A DNA stretch of 22,041 nucleotides, from NCBI GenBank assembly GCA_964606415.1, contig CAZSGN010000008.1, positions 1 through 22,041 on the forward strand, read 5' to 3'. The translations under genes were made by a program, and so were the position numbers. Source of the stretch: CAZSGN01 sp964606415 (GTDB lineage Bacteria; Bacteroidota; Bacteroidia; Bacteroidales; JBBRXJ01). Positions 1-6,141 of this stretch are shown here, in pieces; position 1 is the stretch's first letter, and each line of letters opens with the position of its first letter. The notes under the pieces are model-generated. The model searched no databases and was not told where the DNA came from. It saw nothing but the letters and a program-made list of their open reading frames with translations.

Positions 1-117
1 ACCAGGGAAAATATTGCAACAATCCGGACAACAAACCTTAATAAATGTGATTATGTTATCAGGGTTATTAACAATCTTAATGGAGACTCTGTTGCCAGGA
101 AAATAATGGTGAAATAA
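1..117 (+). CDS. C-terminal end of a type IX secretion cargo protein (partial)
   Basis: The frame is open from the first base of the window and stops at TAA 115-117, giving 38 residues that end in SVARKIMVK. The tail has alternating hydrophobic beta-strand residues (YVIRVINNLNG) followed by a basic K-I-x-V-K end. This resembles the T9SS type A C-terminal sorting domain that directs outer-membrane export and surface attachment in Bacteroidota. The functional part of the protein lies outside the window, so its activity cannot be stated. A 15-bp perfect inverted repeat follows 20 bases after the stop. The family call rests on the tail only. Confidence 0.65.
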   Translation, partial: TRENIATIRTTNLNKCDYVIRVINNLNGDSVARKIMVK

Positions 118-137
118 TCCCGATTCTTAAAAGAAAC

Positions 138-189
138 TCCCTGAAGGCTTATAAAAAACGCCTAAGGTTATGAGATAAGCCTTCAGGGA
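138..189 (+). terminator. Long perfect hairpin after the T9SS cargo gene
   Basis: Arms 138-152 (TCCCTGAAGGCTTAT) and 175-189 are exact reverse complements, with a 22-base loop. There is no clear T-run after it, so it is not a textbook intrinsic terminator. Its position 20 bases after a stop codon fits transcription termination or mRNA 3'-end protection. Confidence 0.6.
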
Positions 190-349
190 AATTCATTCAT
201 CCAAAAAACACAACGATAACTCATTGATCATTTACAGAATAAGTTCTTTTTAAAAACATTAAAGCAAAAAATATATATGACATATCTAAGTAACTTTTTT
301 TTCAATTACCCGTATAATTAAAAAAGTGTTAATAATAAATTAAATTATC

Positions 350-490
350 ATGAAAAGGGTTGTTAAAATATTCGCGGGGTTATTGCTTTTCTTAATGCTT
401 GCTTCATCATGCAACAGGCATATTGTCTGCCCAGCTTACGCAAATGAGCAAGAAAAAACAGAAGAAACTAAAGACCAATTACCATCTTAA
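350..490 (+). CDS. Micro-lipoprotein 1 with C-x5-CPAY motif (46 aa)
   Basis: An ATG at 350 opens a 46-residue frame. It starts with basic residues (MKRVVK), then a hydrophobic stretch (IFAGLLLFLMLA) and a lipobox-like L-A-S-S-C with Cys21. The predicted mature protein is about 26 residues: C-N-R-H-I-V-C-P-A-Y, then a charged, Glu/Lys-rich tail. A downstream neighbour (583-735) has the same architecture, with CPAY at the same distance from the lipid Cys. That is the main reason to believe both are genes. By family knowledge, a signal of this kind sends the protein to lipidation and an envelope membrane. Function is unknown. It sits in a different frame from a longer spurious reading frame that overlaps it. 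Confidence 0.7.
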   Translation: MKRVVKIFAGLLLFLMLASSCNRHIVCPAYANEQEKTEETKDQLPS

Positions 491-550
491 TAATCAGATG
501 CTTTTTGAAAAAATTATAAAGAAATCATTCTATAACAAAAAATATTTTCT

Positions 551-558
551 TAAATTTG
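551..558 (+). promoter_or_regulatory. Candidate -7 element (TAAATTTG) for micro-lipoprotein 2
   Basis: TAAATTTG is an exact match to the Bacteroidota -7 consensus TAnnTTTG and lies 24 bases before the ATG at 583. No good TTG -33 box is seen at the expected distance, so this is a partial promoter match. Confidence 0.35.
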
Positions 559-582
559 TCATGAACCTTTGCTATAACAATT

Positions 583-735
583 ATGAAAAAAACTGCTTTT
601 ATTTTGGTAATAGTTGCTCTTTTGGCGTTCAGCGCCTGTCAGGGACAGAAAAGATGCCCTGCATATGACAATGTTGATAAAATTGAGTTTATTGATCTAA
701 ACTTAATAACTCCTGCAATAAAGAGTCTGACTAAA
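583..735 (+). CDS. Micro-lipoprotein 2 with C-x5-CPAY motif (50 aa)
   Basis: An ATG at 583 opens a 50-residue frame ending at TAA 733-735. It starts MKKTAF, then a hydrophobic core (ILVIVALLAF) and lipobox A-F-S-A-C with Cys19. The mature sequence begins C-Q-G-Q-K-R-C-P-A-Y, so the second Cys is six residues after the lipidated Cys, exactly as in the gene at 350-490. The tail (about 22 residues) is acidic and mildly hydrophobic (VDKIEFIDLNLITPAI) and unlike that of its neighbour. A clear intrinsic terminator follows at 768-798. Envelope lipoprotein of unknown role. The conserved second Cys could form a disulfide or bind a metal, but that is inference. Confidence 0.75.
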
Positions 736-767
736 TAAGGTTTTTCTTACATATTATTTTATTATCA

Positions 768-798
768 CCAAATCCCTATTTGTGATTTGGTTTTTTTG
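768..798 (+). terminator. Rho-independent terminator after the micro-lipoproteins
   Basis: Stem ACCAAATC (768-775) pairs with GATTTGGT (785-792) around a 9-base loop, followed by a run of T to 798. This ends transcription from the two small lipoprotein genes before the thioredoxin gene. Confidence 0.8.
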
Positions 799-823
799 TG
801 TTTGATTATTAGATTTCACAACC

Positions 824-2224
824 ATGGATTCTATAAAAAGTTCAATGATATTTCTTCTTCTGGTGTTTTTTGCATTCAATACAAATGCTTTGGCCCAGCA
901 ATATATCATACAAGGCACTGTTTATGGTTACGAGAACAAACCAGTATTTCTTGCTGAAATATTCGGACATCAGGAAAATATTATTGATACAACGCTGACA
1001 AATTCCAAAGGAACTTTTGCATTTCAATTGTCAGAAAAAAACGACACAGGGATTTACAAACTTTTTTTAAAAAGTGATTATACAAACCAAATTTTAAAAG
1101 AGCGCCCTTTAAACATTCTTTTCAGCCATCAAAATGTTGTTTTCGAAACCAATTTTGAAAACATGTACCACGATCTTGAATTTAAACATTCGCCCTTGAA
1201 CGAAGCATATTATAAGTTTCTTTATGAGTATAAGGATTTAATGAGCTCTTTCGGGAGCATGCGCAATAAATTACAGTATTATCAAAATGATGAAGAAAAT
1301 CTATCAAAAATAGCAAAAGCAATCAAAGAAATTGGTGAAAAAATAAACACCTACATTGACACCCTTGCGCAAAATCAGAATAATGATTTTCTTTCAACCA
1401 TTTATTTAACTTATAAAATTCCTGCATTTAATGCACGCTGGACCCAGGAAGAAAGCATGCGACATTTACGGAAAAACTTTTTAAAGCCATTTCCTTTTAA
1501 TAACCCTCAAATAATTCATTCTTCACGGATTCCTTCCAAAATACAAGAATATCTGCAATTCTATCAAGATCCGAGACTTATCAAACGTGATCAGGACAGC
1601 CTGCTGATCCAGGGAGCTGAAAGAGTTTTATTACATGCATTTATCAATGACAAAGTGTATGAATATGTGCTTTCTTATCTAACTCATTTTTTCGAGAAAC
1701 AAAAACGGCAAAGAGTCCTTGAGTTTCTGGCAAAAGAATCCGAGAAAAACAAATGCCACTCCCCCAACAACGAGGTGCATAAAACATTGCAGAAATACCT
1801 TCAATTAGGCATGGGAAAAAAAGTTCCGGATATAGAATTCCGGGACCCCTTTAGCCAAAAACAATACAGTCTCCATGATATTGATGCCGAATACACTTTA
1901 GTTATCTTCTGGGCTACTTTCTGTGGGCATTGTACTGAGAAAATGCCCGAATATAAAAAACTTTATGAAACAACCGACCGTTCATTATTTGAGATGGTTG
2001 CCATATCTGTAGATAACAAAAGAGAAATTTATCTTGATTATGTCACTGACCACGGATATGACAAATGGATCAATTATTCGGATTTTAATGGGTGGCAAAG
2101 TGAATTCGCCAAAATATTCAATGTAAAATACACCCCCAATACATTTTTGCTAAACAAAGACAAAGAAATTATCGGCAAACCCAATTACATTGAACTAAAA
2201 GATACTTTGAATAATAATCAATAA
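824..2224 (+). CDS. Periplasmic TlpA-like thioredoxin-fold protein
   Basis: 466 residues with a signal peptide (hydrophobic MIFLLLVFFAFN, probable cleavage after NALA near residue 24). The N-terminal ~100 residues (QGTVYGYENKPVFLAEIFG) resemble the DUF4369-like beta-sandwich often fused to TlpA domains in Bacteroidota. The middle part is helical and unassigned. The C-terminal domain (from about residue 335) is thioredoxin-like. Its active site is W-A-T-F-C-G-H-C with Cys367 and Cys370, and the cis-Pro loop reads K-Y-T-P-N-T. Such proteins reduce or rearrange disulfides in periplasmic proteins; the partner is unknown. It lies 48 bases ahead of rex in the same direction, so co-transcription with a redox regulator is possible. 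The final GKPNYIELKD is typical of TlpA ends. Confidence 0.85.
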   Translation: MDSIKSSMIFLLLVFFAFNTNALAQQYIIQGTVYGYENKPVFLAEIFGHQENIIDTTLTNSKGTFAFQLSEKNDTGIYKLFLKSDYTNQILKERPLNILFSHQNVVFETNFENMYHDLEFKHSPLNEAYYKFLYEYKDLMSSFGSMRNKLQYYQNDEENLSKIAKAIKEIGEKINTYIDTLAQNQNNDFLSTIYLTYKIPAFNARWTQEESMRHLRKNFLKPFPFNNPQIIHSSRIPSKIQEYLQFYQDPRLIKRDQDSLLIQGAERVLLHAFINDKVYEYVLSYLTHFFEKQKRQRVLEFLAKESEKNKCHSPNNEVHKTLQKYLQLGMGKKVPDIEFRDPFSQKQYSLHDIDAEYTLVIFWATFCGHCTEKMPEYKKLYETTDRSLFEMVAISVDNKREIYLDYVTDHGYDKWINYSDFNGWQSEFAKIFNVKYTPNTFLLNKDKEIIGKPNYIELKDTLNNNQ

Positions 2225-2272
2225 TTTATTATCAACATTTTGATTTGATCAAAAATAATCGTTATAGAATAT

Positions 2273-2896
2273 ATGCCTCTTCCGGAAAAAACAGTCGAAC
2301 GATTAAGTGCCTACCGACGTTCTCTCTTAAATTGCCTTGAGAACGGCAAGACACATATATATTCCCATGAATTGGCGGCATTACATAATGTAACGGCTGT
2401 TCAGGTTAGAAGGGACATTATGTTCGTAGGGTATACAAGTACCCAAAAAAAAGGCTATGACATCAATGAGCTTGTGGCTGTTATAGGACAAATTCTGGAC
2501 AGTCGTTTTTCCCAAAATGTCGGGGTTATTGGAATGGGAAATTTAGGGCGCGCCATTACCGGATATTTCCTTGGCAAACGCCCCAAGCTAAAAATTGTTG
2601 CAGCATTTGATGTTGACCCCTCCAAAATAGGAAAAGAAATCTCAGGCATCCATTGTTATTCTTTTTATGAAATTGAATCCTTAATTAAGCAGCTTCAAAT
2701 CAACATTGCACTGCTTACAGTTCCCCCTGAACATGCTGCTGAAGCGAGTAAGAAATTAGTACAGGCCAACATCAAAGGGATTCTAAATTTCACTTCCGTC
2801 CCGATCAATCCAGGGCCAAACGTTTACGTAGAAGAATATGACATGATCACCTCAATAGAGAAAGTTGCCTATTATGTCAAAAATCCCAGGGAATAA
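2273..2896 (+). CDS. rex: Redox-sensing transcriptional repressor Rex
   Basis: 207 residues, the usual length for Rex. Residues 1-80 form a winged-helix domain with the Rex-typical start LPEKTVERLSAYRRSLL and recognition region AVQVRRDIMFVGY. Residues 83-200 are a Rossmann domain with G87-M-G-N-L-G92 and a conserved D114 after the second strand (AAFDVDPSKIG). The family senses the NADH/NAD+ ratio and releases operators of respiratory and fermentative genes when NADH is high. No Shine-Dalgarno is visible. No convincing Rex operator was recognised in the window, so its targets here are unknown. A 17-bp palindrome and a MITE copy follow the stop codon. Confidence 0.95.
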   Translation: MPLPEKTVERLSAYRRSLLNCLENGKTHIYSHELAALHNVTAVQVRRDIMFVGYTSTQKKGYDINELVAVIGQILDSRFSQNVGVIGMGNLGRAITGYFLGKRPKLKIVAAFDVDPSKIGKEISGIHCYSFYEIESLIKQLQINIALLTVPPEHAAEASKKLVQANIKGILNFTSVPINPGPNVYVEEYDMITSIEKVAYYVKNPRE

Positions 2897-2939
2897 GTGA
2901 AAGGAATATTTTTTCACGCAATAACCGGTTAATCTGAAA

Positions 2940-2956
2940 AGCCTTTTTAAAAGGCT
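2940..2956 (+). terminator. Palindrome at the rex 3' side formed across the MITE junction
   Basis: AGCCTTTT-T-AAAAGGCT is a perfect 17-base palindrome. Its right arm uses the first bases of MITE copy 1 (GGCT), and its left arm lies in the pre-insertion flank. It lies 44 bases after the rex stop and could act as a weak terminator. There is no extended T-run after the stem. Confidence 0.35.
2945..2952. repeat. Left 8-bp target duplication of MITE copy 1
   Basis: TTTTAAAA directly precedes the GG start of the element and is repeated exactly right after its CC end at 3190-3197. Confidence 0.75.
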
Positions 2957-3189
2957 CTACCCTTATTTTAATGGTTAAATATTTAAATGATATAAGACAT
3001 TGTTAAAATATTGTTGTACATGTAGTTTAAATGTGGTTTAAATATTGCGTTTTAGATTGATGCAATATAGTTGCTCATTTTTGGCAAACAATTTCCATTA
3101 AAATACAACATATAAACGACCTTAAACCATATTTTACCTACATATAAACAATTTAATTTGCAAGCTTTCATTAAATTAGTGGCAGAACC
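2953..3189 (+). mobile_element. MITE-like element, copy 1 (237 bp)
   Basis: This non-coding AT-rich element is repeated at 3766-4004 in the same orientation. Its ends are GGCTCTACCC... and ...GCAGAACC, an imperfect terminal inverted repeat of about 22 bp (16 matches). It has an inner perfect hairpin ATATTGC/GCAATAT (3042-3048 and 3062-3068). A looser outer pairing between about 3013-3041 and 3118-3150 would let much of it fold on itself. The last 135 bases differ from copy 2 at only two positions. It is flanked by the exact 8-bp duplication TTTTAAAA. No transposase frame fits inside, so it would need one in trans. GG-starting ends and 8-bp AT-rich duplications recall ISL3-family elements; that link is inference. 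Confidence 0.8.
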
Positions 3190-3197
3190 TTTTAAAA
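3190..3197. repeat. Right 8-bp target duplication of MITE copy 1
   Basis: TTTTAAAA directly follows the CC end of the element and matches 2945-2952. The acetyltransferase stop codon begins only seven bases further on. Confidence 0.75.
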
Positions 3198-3203
3198 TAA
3201 ATC

Positions 3204-3665
3204 TTATTCAACCTTTTTGATCACGGCGATTTCCTGGCAATCGGGAAAGAAAGGGCAGTCAATACAATCAGACCATATTTTGTGAGGCAATTGGTCTTTA
3301 TCGATCAGTTCAAAATGATTTTTATAGAAGAAATCAGGCACAAAAGTTAATGCGAAAACCTTTTCAACCCCGAGTTCAGCCGCTTCATTCATGCAGGCAT
3401 CAAGTAAAAGACGGCCAAATCCTTTCTTTTTCAGGTTCTGGTTGACACTAAGCGAGCGGACCTCAGCCAATCCTTCCCAACCAACAACATGTAAAGCCAC
3501 ACATCCTATAAAGTCATCGGTTTCATCATCTATGGCCACCCAAAAATCCCGAATACTCTCATATATTGAATTAAGAGAGCGACCTAACATTACACCATTC
3601 TGAGCATATCCCGAAACAAGATGATGTATGTTCTGGGCATCCGCTATTTTTGCTTTCCTTATCAT
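3204..3665 (-). CDS. Short GNAT acetyltransferase, N-acetylglutamate-synthase-like
   Basis: The frame extends to a TTG at 3686, but the ATG at 3665 gives the natural GNAT start MIRKAKIADAQNIHHLV (153 aa) and has a -7-like box upstream. The acetyl-CoA binding motif A is at residues 70-87 (R-S-L-S-V...KKKGFGRLLL). The C-terminal end HKIWSDCIDCPFFPDCQEIAV is typical of the short ArgA-like acetyltransferases that make N-acetylglutamate for arginine synthesis. It includes three Cys spaced C134-x2-C137-x5-C143. No other arginine genes are nearby, so the substrate is assigned by family resemblance only. The gene is bracketed by the two MITE copies, with copy 1 just past its stop and copy 2 100 bases upstream of its start. 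Confidence 0.8.
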   Translation of the reverse strand: MIRKAKIADAQNIHHLVSGYAQNGVMLGRSLNSIYESIRDFWVAIDDETDDFIGCVALHVVGWEGLAEVRSLSVNQNLKKKGFGRLLLDACMNEAAELGVEKVFALTFVPDFFYKNHFELIDKDQLPHKIWSDCIDCPFFPDCQEIAVIKKVE

Positions 3666-3683
3666 ATCTTTTACTATAAAAAA

Positions 3684-3691
3684 CAAAAATA
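3684..3691 (-). promoter_or_regulatory. Candidate -7 element for the acetyltransferase
   Basis: On the minus strand 3691-3684 reads TATTTTTG, matching TAnnTTTG, and ends 18 bases before the ATG. No clear TTG -33 box is seen, so support is partial. It also argues against the TTG start at 3686, which lies inside this box. Confidence 0.35.
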
Positions 3692-3757
3692 ATCAAAATA
3701 AATCAGTGAAATAATCTCACTCCTCGAAAACATTCCAATAAACTGCATCAAGAATTA

Positions 3758-3765
3758 TTAATAAA
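3758..3765. repeat. Left 8-bp target duplication of MITE copy 2
   Basis: TTAATAAA directly precedes the GG start of copy 2 and is repeated exactly at 4005-4012. It differs from the duplication of copy 1. Confidence 0.8.
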
Positions 3766-4004
3766 GGTTCTACTCTTATTTTAATGGTTAAATATTAAAT
3801 GATATAAGACACTGTTAAATAAAATTGTTAAAATATTGTTGTACATGTAGTTTAAATATTGCGTTTTTTGATTGATGCAATATAGTTGCTCATTTTTGGC
3901 AAACAATCTCCATTAAAATACAACATATAAACGACCTTAAACCATATTTTACCTACATATAAACAATTTAATTTGCAAGCTTTCATTAAATTAGTGGAAG
4001 AACC
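3766..4004 (+). mobile_element. MITE-like element, copy 2 (239 bp)
   Basis: Second copy of the element at 2953-3189, same orientation, with ends GGTTCTACTC... and ...GAAGAACC. Relative to copy 1 it has a 13-base insertion near 3813-3825 (a local TTGTTAAA-type duplication), lacks an 11-base GTGGTTTAAAT-type unit in the next segment, and has two single-base length changes. Its right 135 bases (3870-4004) match copy 1 at 133 positions. The inner hairpin ATATTGC/GCAATAT is kept (3856-3862, 3877-3883). It lies between the radC 3' end and the acetyltransferase promoter. It fills most of the 382-base gene-free stretch 3666-4047. Confidence 0.82.
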
Positions 4005-4012
4005 TTAATAAA
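4005..4012. repeat. Right 8-bp target duplication of MITE copy 2
   Basis: TTAATAAA directly after the CC end of the element, exact match to 3758-3765. It is 35 bases from the radC stop codon. Confidence 0.8.
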
Positions 4013-4047
4013 TAATATTGAGTAAATATTACTTTATACACAATCAC

Positions 4048-4734
4048 TCACAACAACCCTTCGTCCGCAAAACTAAGGTATTGATCTTCATATATGATCA
4101 AATGATCGAGGACGTTAAGATCCAGGTAAGAAGCAGCCTCTTTAATACGTGTTGTGATTTTCCTGTCTGCACTGCTTGGGTTTTTATTTCCCGAAGGATG
4201 ATTATGGCAAAGAATAAGCGAGCAAGCCCTTTTGTCAAGAGCATGCTTTAAAATAACCCGTACATCAGTTACTGTTCCGGCAAGTCCGCCCTGGCTGACT
4301 TTTATCTTCTCAATAACATAATTAGCCCGGTTTAGCAATAATATCCAAAATTCCTCATTGATGGCATCCTGTAGAACAGGAATAAAATGCCCGGCAACAT
4401 CACCACTTGATGTAATTTTCTTTTTATCCTCTGCCACTTCTAACTTTCTCCGCCGTCCAACTTCAAGAGCAGCCATTAAAGAAACTGCTTTTGCCTGTCC
4501 AATACCTTTAATCTTTAATAATTCATCGTAAGAAAAGCGGGCCAGTTGACTAAACTTATAGTTAGCCCCTTTCAATAAAAGCCGCGAAAGTTCAACAGCT
4601 GACATATCACGACTCCCGGAACCCAACAAAATAGCAATTAACTCGGAATCAGTCAATGAGGATGCGCCTTTCTGTATAAGTTTCTCACGGGGACGTTCTT
4701 CTTTTACCCATGTATTAATTGGTTTATTTTCCAT
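4048..4734 (-). CDS. radC: RadC family JAB1/MPN-domain protein
   Basis: 228 residues, normal RadC length. The N-terminal part holds a helix-hairpin-helix-like segment (LLKIKGIGQAKAVSLMAAL, residues 72-90). The C-terminal part is the JAMM-type metal site: E128, then H177-N-H179-P-S-G and D190, i.e. H-x-H-x10-D. The family was once linked to DNA repair in E. coli, but that role was later questioned; its biochemical function is unsettled. It is divergent from dinB across a 196-base spacer, so the two DNA-maintenance genes may share a regulatory region. MITE copy 2 lies directly after its stop codon. Confidence 0.93.
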   Translation of the reverse strand: MENKPINTWVKEERPREKLIQKGASSLTDSELIAILLGSGSRDMSAVELSRLLLKGANYKFSQLARFSYDELLKIKGIGQAKAVSLMAALEVGRRRKLEVAEDKKKITSSGDVAGHFIPVLQDAINEEFWILLLNRANYVIEKIKVSQGGLAGTVTDVRVILKHALDKRACSLILCHNHPSGNKNPSSADRKITTRIKEAASYLDLNVLDHLIIYEDQYLSFADEGLL

Positions 4735-4930
4735 TTTAATCTTAAATTTCTATTGACAAAAAATGAAGCCGGTAAAAAAACAGCGGGAAAGAATCTGGAA
4801 TAATAAACGAAAGTGAAACATAGCATTTTTCATTTTAAAAGGTTTGTTTTTAATCCAAAAATAATAAATAATCAACCATCATTTAAAATAAATTCATATT
4901 TTACAGAAAGCAAAAAAGCATTATTAATCC

Positions 4931-6025
4931 ATGTCCTCAGTTATTTTACATATTGATATGGATGCATTTTACGCTTCAATAGAGCAGCGTGATCATCCTC
5001 AATTAAGAGGCAAGCCAGTAATTGTTGGCGGGCAGAGTGAGCGCGGCGTTGTTGCTGCAGCGAGTTACGAAGCCAGAAAATTTGGCATCCGGTCTGCAAT
5101 GCCTATCAAAATGGCAAAAGAAAAATGTCCGGAATTAATTGCCCAGCCTCCAAGATTTGATACATACAAAGCAATATCCAGGGAAATTCAACAAATATTT
5201 TTAATTTACTCCGATTTGGTTGAACCCTTATCACTGGATGAATCCTATATTGATATATCCTCACTAACCAACTCATTTGAAGAAGCCCGGAAAATTGCCC
5301 TGGAAATAAAAGACAACATACTCAATAACACTTCTTTAACCTCATCGGCCGGCATATCATATAATAAATTCCTGGCTAAAACAGCTTCAGACATTAACAA
5401 ACCAAATGGATTATTTATCATCAAGCCTGAAGATGCACTTTCTTTTATCGGACAAATGCCAATTGAACAATTTCACGGTGTAGGTAAGGCAACAGCAAAA
5501 AAAATGTATGAAATAGATATATATAATGGTGAGGATCTAAGGAAAAAAGAAGAATATGAACTTGTCAAATTATTTGGCAAAGCCGGACACCACTATTATA
5601 ATATTGCCAGGGGAATTGATCAGCGAACAGTTAACCCTAAAAAGGAACGGAAATCGGTTGGCGTAGAGCGGACTTTCAACCGGGATATCAAAGAAAAAGC
5701 GATGCTTCAAAGAATAGTTAATAAACTGGCAGAAATATTAACAGATCGGGCAAAAAAACATCAGAAAACAGGTTATACCCTTACACTAAAACTAAAATAT
5801 GCTGATTTCAGGATTGTAAGCAAAAGCAAAACATTTAACCAACCTATTTTATCGAAAGATTTTGCATCAATTGGCCTGGCATTACTGAGCGATTGCTGGA
5901 ACCAACAAGATCATGTTCGCTTGCTTGGCCTGACATTAAGCCAATTACCCAAAAAGCCAACTACACAACAATTAACAATTCCCTTTGATTTCCCCGGAAC
6001 CTGTAAACCAATTTCACCTTTTTAA
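4931..6025 (+). CDS. dinB: DNA polymerase IV (Y-family translesion polymerase)
   Basis: 364 residues. The palm motifs are complete: D9-M-D11-A-F13-Y (metal ligands and steric gate) and S-L-D103-E104-S-Y-I-D. Thumb helix-hairpin-helix motifs (FHGVGKATAKKMYEIDIYNGEDL) and a little-finger domain with RKSVGVERTFNRDI follow. Residues 347-352 (QLTIPF) near the C-terminus look like a beta-clamp binding motif. The enzyme copies past damaged bases without proofreading. It is divergent from radC with 196 bases between start codons; no LexA-type box was recognised there. Confidence 0.95.
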   Translation: MSSVILHIDMDAFYASIEQRDHPQLRGKPVIVGGQSERGVVAAASYEARKFGIRSAMPIKMAKEKCPELIAQPPRFDTYKAISREIQQIFLIYSDLVEPLSLDESYIDISSLTNSFEEARKIALEIKDNILNNTSLTSSAGISYNKFLAKTASDINKPNGLFIIKPEDALSFIGQMPIEQFHGVGKATAKKMYEIDIYNGEDLRKKEEYELVKLFGKAGHHYYNIARGIDQRTVNPKKERKSVGVERTFNRDIKEKAMLQRIVNKLAEILTDRAKKHQKTGYTLTLKLKYADFRIVSKSKTFNQPILSKDFASIGLALLSDCWNQQDHVRLLGLTLSQLPKKPTTQQLTIPFDFPGTCKPISPF

Positions 6026-6079
6026 TAAATGCACAACTACTTTTGCGAAATAAAAAACAAAATCATTCAAACAAGGATG

Positions 6080-6107
6080 TTGTGCCTTATTGATAATTTT
6101 ATATTTT
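6080..6107 (+). promoter_or_regulatory. Candidate promoter of the P-loop protein gene
   Basis: TTG at 6080-6082, a 17-base spacer and TATATTTT at 6100-6107 match the Bacteroidota TTG/TAnnTTTG pattern with one mismatch in the -7 box. It ends 34 bases before the ATG at 6142. Confidence 0.45.
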
Positions 6108-6141
6108 TACATCAAAATATATCAATTAATAAAAAAAGCCG

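Noticed and set aside
399..668. 89-codon frame from a TTG start overlapping both micro-lipoproteins
   Set aside because: It has no ATG start, lacks a signal or domain, and the two lipoprotein frames with matched motifs explain the region better.
3056..3090. Sigma-54 -24/-12-like match TGGCAAA in the MITE
   Set aside because: The -12 GC is missing at the required spacing.
3666..3686. Upstream extension of the acetyltransferase to a TTG
   Set aside because: The ATG at 3665 gives a normal family start and the extension overlaps a -7-like promoter box.
2945..4012. One composite transposon carrying the acetyltransferase
   Set aside because: Each copy has its own, different 8-bp duplication, which favours two independent insertions.
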